Below, in pieces: positions 9,762-19,653 of a stretch of DNA of 21,548 nt (its first letter is position 1; every line of letters starts with the position of its first letter). A program made the translations under genes and the position numbers. The notes under the pieces are model-generated. The model was given only the letters and a program-made list of their open reading frames with translations, searched no databases and had not been told where the DNA came from. Source of the DNA: Tetmemena sp. SeJ-2015 (taxonomy: Eukaryota; Ciliophora; Spirotrichea; Sporadotrichida; Oxytrichidae); contig JAJKFJ010020999.1 of assembly GCA_027382625.1 (NCBI GenBank), forward strand, positions 1 to 21,548. The letters run 5' to 3'.

Positions 9762-12349
9762 TCACTGGTCTGTATGCAACTACTGAGATATTTGTGTTGC
9801 AAACTGTTTTAAACTATATGAAAATAAAAATTTTATTATAAAAAAGGATTTTAATTTATTTTTCCATAAATAGTGGGGAAGAATAATCATAGTGGTAAGT
9901 ACTTAATTTACCGATATAAGCTAAATTTTATAATTAAATTTTCTTAAATGTATGAATTTCTGATTTATAATATTATTGATTTGAAAGTATTTTGACTAAT
10001 GAATAAATATAATAAATTAATAAAATAAATTGAATGCATATTATACTTTCTTAAGTGACCTATTTCTATTGTGTATTTGTTTATATCCAGATATTTATTA
10101 GGTTTAAATATCTAGTGAGAGTCTGTTCACTCTTGATCTGCTAGTATTAAGACTACCTAGTTAAGTTAAAGGGAGAGGCGAAGGATTAACAGAGATAGGG
10201 GACCTTAGAGTTCTAGCTTCATTTAAGCTTGCCCTAAAATTGAGTGATTACTGCTAGATGACATCTAGATTAAGTAACTTAGCAGGCTTTAACTTGTACA
10301 GTTCGTAGTGTTTGAGCTGCAATAACCTCTGTTGTTGGAGTTTATGCTTTTATTCTTGAAGAAGTTTCTCTCTGACTTTATAAAGTTCTTCTGTTTCTAT
10401 GCTGAAGTTGCTGCTTCTTATGCTGTTTGACTGACTGATTTCAGTTTGCTCTTTCTCGCTCGATTACTCATCAAAAAATGTAAAAATCAAAGCTTACGCT
10501 TTGAAAGTCTCTTGGTTGGCTAATTTCTGAGGGCTTTAGAGTTGATAGAAATCTCTTTTTGATAGATGCTAGCAGGTGGATTGCTTATTTGGTCTTTATT
10601 TTTTGAACTTCCTTGCTGGCTTAATTGCTGTTGGGAGAAAGTGTCTGCATTTCTTTTTTGCATTCTGGTATTCTTCTCAATCCTCAAGTACTCTTCTTTC
10701 AACTTCCTCCTCATGGGAGAGTCTATCAATGGACTATCATTTTTATGGACTACTGATTTTCGCCTAAACAATATCAAACTAAGTATAAATAACTTACGGA
10801 GATAGTATCGGTTTCATTTTCAATGAAGCAGAAAGCCTATGCAAGTAATTACAAATGCAGGATCTTACTTATTGGGCTGCAGTGAACTTTAATTTATCGA
10901 TACTTTCAAAAGTTAGGGAGGCCTTTAGATTATTCTAATCGAAATTTAGTCCCCTCTAAAATCTCTTTAATCTTCATATTAAATTACTTGTGCTGCTGGG
11001 TTGACTTTCCACAAAACTGAGAGCAGAAGCACGAATGGCGCCTGACTTTTAAATCCGTCGAATTTATCAAGTGCCAAGTTCTAAAATCTTCTTGTTCTAG
11101 AACTACTGAAGATTCAGATTTAGTTTCTTTAACTTGCTCTTATAAAAATATACTCTCGTTTTTTAAGGATGATTTTAGGTCTCTGAGACAGAGATTTTGC
11201 TTGTTTGTTAGTGGTTTCATATTTCATATTGATAACTGGAGTAGTCTAGGTCGAAGATTTGAGAGATGAGTTTGCTCCTCCTCTGCTTGGGACTCGATTC
11301 TGGCTTCCTCCTCCTAATATAGCATTGCTGTTAATGCTGTTTCTATTAGAAGCTAATCTTTGGAAAAGAGAAGCATCTGAAATAGTTTTAGCAGGTGGTT
11401 AGCCTTTTAAATCACTTTCAACTTCGAAAATACCTGTCTTAAATCTTTTCTTCAAGGAATTAAATTCATGATTTTTCTTTATTCATTTATAGGCAATTTA
11501 CTTTTATTATTTTTTACAAGTGTATAAGTTTGACAATTTAATTATTTTTAATTAAGCTATTAATTAAGGATAAGTCAAATTTATATTCAAATTTAAGGCT
11601 TAAGAGATATAGCTTGGATATTATTTTTAATCGATAGCAGTTTATTGCAATTATTGTGGTCTAGTGAGATTGATACTTTCCTTTGCCTTTTATTGAAGAT
11701 AGTTATAAGGGATATCAGGGGCATAAAAGTTGACCATATCATTCATAAGTTTAGTCCAGGTTATTTTCTTGGTTTCATCGAAATTCATCATAGGCATGCC
11801 TACAAATATGGGGCCTAATAGCAAAGTTATAATTCTATTATTACCAGTAGCATATAGAGAAGACAAATGCTTGTCAAGAGTTACATTTTTAGCGTTATAT
11901 TTGTCAACTTCCAAAGTCTATAAGATAAATAATGATGATCAGTGAGAGTGTGAATTACCTTGATGAGTTAGTTGTCTTTCTTATGGATGTCGGCAATTTG
12001 CTAAGTGAAAATCCCATCAGGATGAAAAGTGTTTCTAGAATTAATGTCTCGTTAATCTAATGATGCTCTATTATCATTGACTGAGGCTTTGCTGAAAAAG
12101 AAGTTTCCAAATCGCTTCGAAGCGGTCTAGCCAGAATTAGAATTTGGAAATGGAGTTATTTGCGAGCTTTAGAGTAATTAGTTTCTCAATCCAAACTTGG
12201 TTTGAGGATTTATCCCAGAGGGAGGTCTCTCTAAATTAATATTATAAATGAGTGGGAGTGTCTTAAATAAAGATCCCCACTTGCTTAAAGCTCAGTTTCT
12301 TTCCTGATTCCTCCGAGAGTAGTCTTCTTGAGCTTGAAGTGTGCCTCAT
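9762..12349 (-). CDS. 769-aa protein in 8 exons: GMP/W-x-KL module and C-terminal coiled coil
   Basis: Reading minus strand from ATG 12349, exons are 12349-12281, 12228-11959, 11917-11502, 11444-11134, 11105-10988, 10953-10798, 10778-10498 and 10450-9762. The seven introns are 52, 41, 57, 28, 34, 19 and 47 nt. All begin GT, end AG, and preserve phase through 2310 nt; splice sites were chosen by frame, so single boundaries may shift. The N-terminus is basic and Ser-rich (MRHTSSSRRLLSEESGKK). Residues about 113-190 hold the module shared with the 5305-6240 gene (GMP at about 153-155, then ITWTKLMNDMVNFY). Then come low-complexity Ser/Asn-rich linkers and a Cys-containing patch (HSCFCSQFCGK). 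A Leu/Gln/Lys coiled coil lies near 560-600 (EELYKVREKLLQEQKHKLQQ). The AT-rich last ~120 codons are less sure. No named family is recognised; it resembles ciliate cytoskeletal or ciliary coiled-coil proteins only in composition. Confidence 0.65.
10779..10797 (-). other. 19-nt intron
   Basis: The segment begins GTAAGT and ends TTAG on the minus strand. Its removal joins phase-2 exon ends so that CCT is completed and the frame continues into PLILFRRKSVV. Without removal the frames on the two sides do not connect. Confidence 0.55.
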
Positions 12350-13084
12350 TTTAAATATCATAATCTATACATTAATAATATAAATTATTAATTTATTATC
12401 AAGGCTAGATAATGAAATTTTTATGCGAGATATTTTATAAATTGAGCTAGACATATGAGTTATATTGCACTTACTTTATACTCTCTAAAATTATCATTAA
12501 TCTGGCATGAAGTATACATTTTTAAGATGGATAACAAATTCAATTTGAATCAGATAATAAAGAATAAAATATCTTCCATAAATAAAGATATGATATACAG
12601 TATTTATCAATTAATGATTAATTAAGAATTTAAATATACTCTAGCATGTTACTTATGTTAACTGTAAAAATTATTCCCTCAAAAGTTAAAACTTTTTTAA
12701 CTTTTGAAATATCTTTTTTCTTCCGTTAAATCTTTTAATCATTTGAGTTTGTTTTAAATTTCCTAGATATAAGAAAAGTTAATTTGTATTAAGTAGATAA
12801 TTTACTTTAAAATTAAAAGGCTTACATATAATCGATCTGATTAGCTTGTAATTTTAATTAAACAAAAATTTAAGAAATTATAATTGGTTTAATTTCCATT
12901 TTAGAGTTTTATATATATAATCGAAATTTATTAAAATTACTTATAAAAATGAAATTATTAACATTAAAAATATTAAATTAGATAAATATTAATATGAGAT
13001 AAAATTATTCAAGATATATAATTTCATTCTTTAAACATAAAATTATAGTTAAAATGATATTAATTTTATTAATAATTAATAAAA
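12350..13084. other. AT-rich intergenic region between divergent genes
   Basis: The 769-aa gene starts leftwards at 12349 and the next gene starts rightwards at 13085. This 0.7-kb, very AT-rich stretch therefore probably holds both promoters. No specific motif is supported. Confidence 0.35.
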
Positions 13085-13749
13085 ATGATTTTCGGTTTTT
13101 GTAGATCGTTAGAATTTTGTGAGAAATAGTTGCTGTCATTTTCCTTTAAAGAAGGATGATTATTTTTAGTGCTCATAGAATATTTATTAAGGGAATCTAA
13201 GAAACCCGTCAGGATTTAACCTAAGCAACTTCAATATTTAATCCTAAGTAAAGTAGACTTATCGTGTAACATCCTGTCAACAACCTCTCTGAGCTAGGAG
13301 GATTCACCTTCTGCATATTTATTTATAAAAAATCAGAGTATCGCTTTTGAAAACGAAGTTCCAGATAATCAAAATGGTATATTTAGTTACCACAGGAACT
13401 CTGTAGATCACCTTGATAATGCAAAGTTGAGTGATTGTCATTATATTAGAATTTCTTCTGCTGATGCAGGCCAGAAGGGTCGGCTGGAGAACTTTCACAT
13501 TATGTATCAATCAAACGAGAAATATCTTCTCCAGACCACCATAATCAAAACCTGACGTTAAGTAAACAATTTCCAAAAGATGGACTATTATCATTTAATA
13601 TCTCTAGGGTGATAAATGAAACTAGCAAGTGCATTAACTAAAGTACTGTGGACCTTTCTACCCATAGCTAAAACGATTTAGATGTCACTGGTCGTCACTT
13701 TAACTTTATAATTTATTAGATCTCATAGAATATTAATTATAAAGTGTGA
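13085..13749 (+). CDS. 184-aa protein of unknown family, three exons
   Basis: ATG 13085, exons 13085-13118, 13170-13503 and 13563-13749. The introns are 51 and 59 nt, both GT-AG, phases 1 and 2, total 555 nt. The best-supported part is 13300-13550, a GC-richer stretch reading AFENEVPDNQNGIFSYHRNS, then SSADAGQKGRLENFHI. After the second intron comes KQFPKDGLLSFNISRVINE. The alternative first donor at 13102 is also in phase. The antisense frame at 13319-13510 is hydrophobic and is treated as a shadow. The product appears soluble and mixed-charge. I do not recognise it. Confidence 0.55.
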
Positions 13750-14112
13750 ATTATTATGTTTATAAAATAAATGAAATTAATATTTGAAAAGAGGATGCCA
13801 ATTAAATAAAATATAAATTATCAAGTTTCAAGCTGCTGAATTACTGTAGGCCTTACTCATAAATTCTAAGATAATTTAATACCTTTTATTTCATTTAAAA
13901 TTCAATAATAATTATTTTTCTTCTTAGTCATAATTAATCTACAGAGTGTTATTTATTTAACTTTATAAATAATTAATCTTAAGAGGCATAATATTTAACT
14001 AATTTTTAATATAGAATAAAGTCTTGTCTTATTCGAGTCTATGAATTATATTTACATGGAACTATTTAATTAAGTTTCTAGTGATTATAAATAGGGTATT
14101 TAATTTGAATCT
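13750..14112. other. AT-rich intergenic stretch
   Basis: AT-rich spacer between two co-oriented genes. No supported feature. Confidence 0.3.
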
Positions 14113-15039
14113 ATGTATAATAAAATAATAGGAGGTCAGTAGTCCTTAATTTATTGTGCTAAGTTTGAAAGCAGGTTGGATGAAGCTCTGGATTGTATCG
14201 ACTTTTAAGATTTGATCTAGCTTCCTTATTTGAAGTCACTACTACCGGGTAAAGAGTTTGAATAATAAATTATATTATAATTATATTCATACCATAATTA
14301 ATCCAAATTATATTTTTATACACATTCATTTTTAAAAATAGTTTGTTAATCTTATCTTGGTAAACAGAGCAAAAAGATATAATCTATCTTACATTAAAAT
14401 ATAAATAATTTAACTATAGCGATAAAACATAATAAACTCTGGTATTTAAAGTTTTTTAGTAAATGATTTAATAAAAGCAAAGGTTTAACAAGGAAAAATG
14501 ACATAGACTTCTATTACGCCTTAGAAATGGCTTTTATATTTTTAAGAAATATTTGCTTGAGTTTTGTTTTAATTTATTAAAGATAAAATAGAGTTAGACT
14601 GATTCTTCATATTTTTTAAAGCATAAATAAAAAGACTTTATCAGACTAAATTTTGGATTATTTTGAGGTTGAATTTAGAGAGAAATGGATCTCTCAAATG
14701 TAATTAATTATAGTAAACTACATAAGGTGGCTTCAATGTGAATAATAAATAGTGCGAACATAGAGATACATAAGCTGTAATGTCATAGTTCTTATTTCTT
14801 ATGTCGCCTATTTTTACGGCTTTTTAAGTTAGTCATTCCCACCCGAGCTATCTTCGTTAAGGCAGGGAGGGGATCTCGCTATTCACTTTGATAAAGAAAG
14901 GAGGCTCCACATCTGCTCCACCTCTCTTCATAAAGGCGTGATCTACCTTCACTTACCGTCAAAAGGAGTGATTGAGAACGACCAGTCTCAAAGAGTAACT
15001 CTGGAGTAAAAGGATTATTATTCCCTTTGTAGTCTCTGA
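14113..15039 (+). CDS. 300-aa protein of unknown family with a 24-nt intron
   Basis: ATG 14113 to TGA 15037 is one frame broken only by TGA 14464. A 24-nt segment (14459-14482, GTAAAT...GCAAAG) contains that stop, has GT-AG ends and a length divisible by three. Its removal joins LKFFS-LTRKNDIDFYY. The N-terminus reads MYNKIIGGQQSLIYCAKFES and LDEALDCIDFQDLIQLPYLK. The centre is AT-rich. The C-terminal ~60 residues lie in a GC-rich island (14820-15020) and read QGGDLAIHFDKERRLHI, then STSLHKGVIYLHLP. That last part has a beta-repeat feel, but I cannot assign a domain. At least a dozen Gln are TAA/TAG. The long TGA-free run is the main evidence. Confidence 0.55.
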
Positions 15040-15490
15040 GGTCATTAAATTAAAGTGGTCTCTTCATATTTATTAATAAGCATTAATTCATTCACCTAAA
15101 GTAGGTCATGCTAACTAAAAGTAGCAAGATATATTTTATCAGATTAATCTTTCATAATAAATTTTTAAAGACGTCAATCTTATAAATCTTAGAGCTCAGA
15201 TATTTTTATTTTAGCTGGTTCAATGATACTAAATATATTCTTGTTAGATACTTTTTAAATTTATATTAAGAGCAGATAATTATCTCTTATTCTCTTGTAA
15301 TTTAAATTGAATAGTGATGATGGGGCTAAGAATGTGGATTGGTCGCACTTTACATAAAGCCTTAATTTATGTTTTTAATAAAATTTAAGTATATTATGTA
15401 AATTTATTAAACTTCAAAATAAATTTATCAAATTAACTGTTCACAACTAATTAATTAACGCTTGCCAATCTATGATCAAGGAAATTATGA
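15040..15490. other. AT-rich spacer between convergent genes
   Basis: 3' flanks of the 14113-15039 (+) and 15491-17031 (-) genes. No supported feature. Confidence 0.3.
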
Positions 15491-17031
15491 TCACAAAGTT
15501 TCAGTTATAAGGTACTTTGAATCAATACCTCTCTATTTATTTCTTAGAGAGGCAGGCTTAAAACTTTTTGCGGGCAATTGCTTAGCCTCGTTGGTTTATT
15601 ATGCTTAAATATCATTGTATTAGGAATCTACTTGCATTTTGTGTTCTTCATCTGTGTGGGTTTGATTTACTTCAGCTTATTCGATAATGTGGTTAGTTTG
15701 TTGATAGTCATCCACTCTCATGTAAACTATTACTGATTATTGGCATATCACAAGTTAAATTATAATTTAAAGATTACTTATTCTTTTGGAAGTTAAGACC
15801 TCCTGCCTCAATTTAATACAGATCTTCTAACTCCTCATCAACTCCGTTCTTTATTATCTCTGGTTGCTTTCTCTTGCTCTTCAGCATATCTACAAGCAAA
15901 TTCAAACAATTCATCATAGAATTTATGAGCAAATAACTCTCTTCATCAAATAATTAATCCTATATATTTAATCTTAGATAATATATTAATAAATTTAAAA
16001 ATCAAAAGAGAATTGAATAGAATTGCTTTGCTTAATTATTATTTATAGCATCAGACTTGATAATTTTAAGATGATTTTCTTTTTAATCTATTAATATAAA
16101 TAAATTAAAAAATATTAATTTATATTGTATTTAATTCAGCTTTATGAGAGGACTTTATTTTAAAATGAAGATAGTATTATTATAAATATGAGAAACTTAC
16201 TGATTTCAATTGTAGGAGGTGCTACTCTGTGGTAAGTCTCTCCAGAGTACTTCATGGATAGTTGAATGTCCTTCTGCATCTATTTTTGTTTGCTGAGTTG
16301 TTTCTGATCTCTTTTGTTAAGATCAATAATAATAATATATTTTAGAAGATCTTGTTCATTATTTGATTTGGGTGAGTCATTGTCATCTTCATCGGACGAA
16401 GATTCTTAATCTTGAATGAGATTGAGAGTGTCTCTGATGCTAAAGAGTTTGGTAGCCTTTTAAATATGCTTGATAGGTACTTGCTTTTTAGACTGCTCAA
16501 TCTTAGAAAGTTACTCTTTGTTTTACTAGTGAATTTGGTTATTGTAGTTAAAACTTAAATGAAAATTAAAATTAATTTTAATAAATGAGAAGTTGTAATA
16601 TGCTTGTCGATAAATTTTGATGAAGATAGCTGAATATGGGGCTTGTTCAATATCTTATTTAATTTAGTCTGCTCTGCTGCCATTACGATAAGTTCACTAA
16701 GAGATCTTGATGTTTTTGACTCTGAACCAAGAAATTAATCAAATTCACAAAATTATGACCGATTTAACACTCTACACAGGCCTCTCACGTAAAAGGCGCA
16801 AGGATGAAAACTCCTTAGAATCCATGCTTAATTAAATTATCATAATTAAAAAAATACTCTTACTTCAACAATAGCAGATTCGATAATTGAATATTTATTC
16901 TTTTTTTTTAAATTCTCAGCTATATTGGTATACTTGTGTCCATCATTTTTACTACTGGCAGCATAATGCTAGTTTGTTTGTTCGGATTCACTACTTGAAC
17001 TTTCGTAGCCAGCCAACATACTTTTTAACAT
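15491..17031 (-). CDS. 362-aa acidic/Ser-rich protein in 6 exons
   Basis: From ATG 17031 on the minus strand: exons 17031-16864, 16813-16760, 16719-16555, 16525-16201, 15940-15800 and 15726-15491. The introns are 50, 40, 29, 260 and 73 nt, all GT-AG and phase-consistent over 1089 nt. The protein starts MLKSMLAGYESSSSESEQ, has basic patches (ENLKKKNKY) and an acidic Ser cluster (QESSSDEDDNDSPK). A charged helix with KRDQKQLSKQKQMQKDIQL follows, then RKQPEIIKNGVDEELEDLYQ, and it ends in a Gln/Asn-rich tail. Composition suggests a disordered nuclear or RNA-processing protein, but this is a guess. The 260-nt intron is much longer than the others and could hide an eliminated segment. The plus-strand frames opposite it look like membrane proteins but are antisense artefacts. 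Confidence 0.65.
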
Positions 17032-17511
17032 TTCTACAAATTAATTATTTAAATCATTATTTGCAAATCTATACAATTAATCTTCTATTTTTTATACATT
17101 AAATAAGGAATTGTTTTATTCTATAATTTTGTTTTAACTTTTTCTTTTACTGTGTTTATCAAATAAGATTGGTTACAAAACAATATAGGATTAGTGAGAT
17201 TTTAGAAGTATTATTCAATTAAAATATATAATCCATAATAAGGCTCTTCAAAAATTAGCTAAATGGAATCAATTTTTTTTAAAATAAATAAATAAATGAA
17301 TCCAGTAATTTATTTATAATCAACAATTTAATCCTTCAATTATATGAGAGTAAAACAGAGTTAAATACTAAATTAAATAATGACTTATAATTATAGATTT
17401 TGAATCTCTATTAATTAAGGAAGGAATTGGTGATTGGGAGTGAGTAAATAAATAGAGTTATTAAGGAATTTGATAATTTGAATAATTACATATTTATCAT
17501 AGCAAGAAAAA
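17032..17511. promoter_or_regulatory. Shared upstream region of two divergent genes
   Basis: This 480-bp, very AT-rich interval separates the start of the 362-aa gene (leftwards) from the REEP-family gene (rightwards), so both promoters should lie here. No specific element could be identified. The sequence just before ATG 17512 is A-rich (agcaagaaaa). Confidence 0.35.
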
Positions 17512-18210
17512 ATGAGCTTAATTAGAAAGATTTCCGAGTCGACAGGCGTCCCCCAGCAGAAAGTTCTCCAGTACATTCTCGTACTCCTCGTACTCTTCGT
17601 TGTTTTCGGAGTTGGCAGTTCAATTATCACTAATTTGATTGGCGTTGCATACCCTTGCTTCATGTCATTCTACGCACTCGAGTCAGACGGCGGAGATGAC
17701 GACAAACAGTGGCTCACCTACTGGGTGGTATTCGGCATCTTCACCATTGCTGACCAATTCGCTGGATTCATCCTCTCCTTCATCCCCTTCTACTACGTCC
17801 TCAAGGTGGCAGTCCTCATCTGGTTGTTCCACCCCTCCACCAAGGGAGCCATCTGGGTCTACGAGAACTACATTGAGCCCTTCTGGAAACAGAACAAGCA
17901 ATATGTTGAGCAACTTGAAAAGGGAGTCGAGAGAGCAGTCCATGACAATCACTCCCTACATTCTTTCAATATATGCTTACTGATGTTTAAATGAGTGAAT
18001 GTTGACTTGATCAAGAGCAAGGTGAACACCGGCTTCAAGAACGAATGAGCATCATGAAGATGCGAGGGCACCCTTCCTGCAGCATCAGATGAGAAAGAAT
18101 AGTGAGTCGACTGGCAGAGGTATGCAGCAGCAGAATGATGCAACCAACTCCTTCCTGGCGGCAAAAGGAGGAGCAGTCCACCACCTGTGCACCATACCTA
18201 ATAATAATTA
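17512..18210 (+). CDS. REEP/DP1/Yop1/HVA22-family ER membrane-shaping protein, interrupted by IESs
   Basis: The family makes tubular endoplasmic reticulum by hairpin insertion. Residues 18-45 form a hydrophobic hairpin. YPCFMSFYALES (47-58) is the family signature, followed by DDDKQWLTYWVVFG, a second hydrophobic pair, and KVAVLIWLFHPSTKGAIWVY ahead of an amphipathic helix (EQLEKGVERAVHD). Up to residue 145 the DNA is GC-rich and uses CAA/CAG for Gln. An in-frame TGA at 17992 follows, yet the frame resumes as LIKSKVNTGF. Removing 17943-18002 (TGAC repeats) joins AVHD-LIKSKV. Removing 18042-18062 (CGA repeats) and 18090-18102 (TGAG repeats) gives a continuous Gly/Ser/Gln-rich tail (NEGTLPAASDESTGRG, QQQNDATNSFLAAKGGAV). 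The gene end is not fixed; GC-rich coding character fades at about 18210. A plain stop at 18046 after KNE is the conservative alternative. Confidence 0.88.
17943..18002 (+). other. Candidate 60-bp IES, TGAC pointers
   Basis: TGAC occurs at 17943-17946 and 18003-18006. The 60-bp unit is AT-rich, contains the in-frame TGA at 17992, and its removal keeps the frame within the amphipathic helix. A 78-nt GT-AG intron (17938-18015) is a competing reading but would delete the conserved-looking AVHDLIK junction. Confidence 0.6.
18042..18062 (+). other. Candidate 21-bp IES, CGA pointers
   Basis: CGA occurs at 18042-18044 and 18063-18065. The 21-bp unit contains two in-frame TGAs, and excision joins KNE-GTLPAA in frame. 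A 3-bp pointer is weak evidence by itself. Confidence 0.4.
18090..18102 (+). other. Candidate 13-bp IES, TGAG pointers
   Basis: TGAG occurs at 18090-18093 and 18103-18106. Removing 13 bp both deletes an in-frame TGA and corrects a frame change, giving SDESTGRGMQQQ. It has no GT-AG ends, so it is not an intron. Confidence 0.4.
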
Positions 18211-18479
18211 TCACTCAAACAACAAGCAATCATTCATTTCAATTTCTATTTATCTTTTTGATATTTGGGAAAGATTTGAAGTATAATAGTTGTTTTCAGT
18301 TGTTTGTGTATTCTTTCGCTAAGTATTACTCACAAACTACGTCGTCATCACTTCGTTCTCTGATTTAAGATATATTCTTCCGCCTATTCCTTATATTGTT
18401 CACACATTTATCATTTCAATTAAAGTTATCTTTTTTTGGGAAGCAAGTACATTCCAGACATCAATATACGACCCTTGAT
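18211..18479. other. Spacer between the REEP-family gene and the antiporter segments
   Basis: AT-rich. The REEP-gene frame happens to stay open to TGA 18474, but the composition is no longer coding-like. It probably holds the 3' end of that gene and eliminated DNA. Confidence 0.35.
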
Positions 18480-19535
18480 AAAGAGTATTTCGATCCCTGA
18501 GTATAATATTCTCCAGTAGCAGCATTTCCAACTAAAGCAGGTGGATATATTCGTAGCTGCACACTTTCATTTAATGCATTGACTACTGTTGAGGCGACAG
18601 TAATCACAATAGTTTCATATTTTGTATTTGGGATGCCATTGATTGGATTGGAATAAGTCCTTCAGTGATGGTTCCAGGTTTAATGGCTCTAAGTGAAATT
18701 GACTTTGTTTGCTTTGATAGCAGCAGGCACATTCGAGGATATATTCTGTATAATCCTGTTTGCAATAGCGAAGAGAGTCCTTTTGAACTCAGCTTCCTAA
18801 GAATTGAATGAGGGTACAGCTCGCATAATGTTCGATATCTTGATTCTTGTGGGTGAGTTGGCTATTGCTCTTCTTATTGGAGTGGCTGTGGGATGTCTAG
18901 GCTTCATCTTCAATAAAATTGCAATCATTTTCAATGTCAACAAATTGCTAAATATAGTATCATTTTCATCCAAAATTATTATAAATAAATTATCTAACTA
19001 CAAAAAAGAAAAAAATATAATTTAATTCACATAATTTTAATATCATCTTAATTTTAAGTAATTTTATCCGTTGAATCTTCTCCTACAGAAAAAAAACTTT
19101 AGAGCATGAATGAAAACAAATAAATATAATTAATACGAGAACTCTGATTAATTATAAAGATTAATCCATTATATATATTAGAGAAGTGTTGGAGCAACTT
19201 TGCTACTTAGTTAGATAAATGGGTAGTCAATTTTGAAGGGGATAGCTTGCATATTACATTTACTATATTCAGAGCTTTTGTGGTTTATTTTGCATCAGGA
19301 ATTCCAGGAAAGTATGAACAATAGGAAAGACTATTTATGTCATTCAATTAAAATGGAAAAGCTACAGTGCAAGCAGCTCTTGCTTTTAAATCAAGCCAAG
19401 CAACTCGGTCTGCCATAATAATACATAGAGTACATAATTTGTGAAAGTCCAGACGACTGCTATATTCTCAATCATTATTTGTGCTCCTATCATTATTCTT
19501 TTCATCTCAACTTTTGGGCCAAGATATCTTGAAAA
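18480..19535 (+). CDS. Even-numbered MDS set of a scrambled SLC9B/NHA-type Na+/H+ antiporter
   Basis: Eleven segments, pointers included: E1 18480-18518, E2 18539-18557, E3 18583-18637, E4 18652-18698, E5 18719-18923, E6 19183-19255, E7 19265-19344, E8 19358-19384, E9 19389-19433, E10 19446-19491, E11 19501-19535. Recognisable family pieces: E3 TVEATVITIVSYFVFGMP; E4 ISPSVMVPGLMALSE; E5 AAGTFEDIFCIILFAIA and ILILVGELAIALLIGVAVG; E6 SVGATLLLSQINGQSILKG; E7 RAFVVYFASGIPGKYEQQ and RLFMS; E8 ATVQAALA; E10 VQTTAIFSIIICAPI; E11 STFGPRYLE. Read straight through, this set is frameshifted at nearly every border and skips conserved parts, all of which lie in the odd set. The family's DD pair appears as Glu-Asp (about residues 196-197). 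E2 and E1 rest on 4-bp pointers and are the least certain. Confidence 0.85.
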
Positions 19536-19653
19536 TTCTTTTAGACATAATTTTATTCAGAACTGATTGATGAAATGAATAATATTATTTACTCTATCTT
19601 TACAGATTTTCTATAAAATACACAGTAAATATCGAAACCAACAGCACATTATA

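Noticed and set aside
10566..10805. Hydrophobic plus-strand frames at 10566-10805 and 11730-11945
   Set aside because: Antisense of exons of the 769-aa gene.
13319..13510. 63-codon minus-strand frame
   Set aside because: Antisense to a better plus-strand frame with mixed-charge protein character and consistent splicing.
15463..15735. Plus-strand frames that look like a multi-span membrane protein
   Set aside because: They are antisense to the Gln/Asn-rich last exon of the 362-aa gene; the complement of such sequence is automatically hydrophobic. Frame switches would also be needed on the plus strand.
16887..17102. 71-codon aromatic-rich plus-strand frame
   Set aside because: Antisense of the first exon of the 362-aa gene, which starts at ATG 17031 and is phase-consistent with five further exons.
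17639..17983. Overlapping frames in the REEP gene (plus 17639-17983, minus 17683-17952 and 17415-17663)
   Set aside because: Shadows of the conserved frame starting at 17512; they lack any family features.
17938..18015. 78-nt GT-AG intron in the REEP gene
   Set aside because: Possible, but the 60-bp TGAC-bounded unit keeps more of the amphipathic helix and matches the behaviour of the neighbouring units.
19233..19418. 61-codon plus-strand frame starting MKGIACILH
   Set aside because: It crosses several MDS borders; only its first residues (in E6) and last residues (in E9) are in the antiporter frame, and the middle is out of frame.
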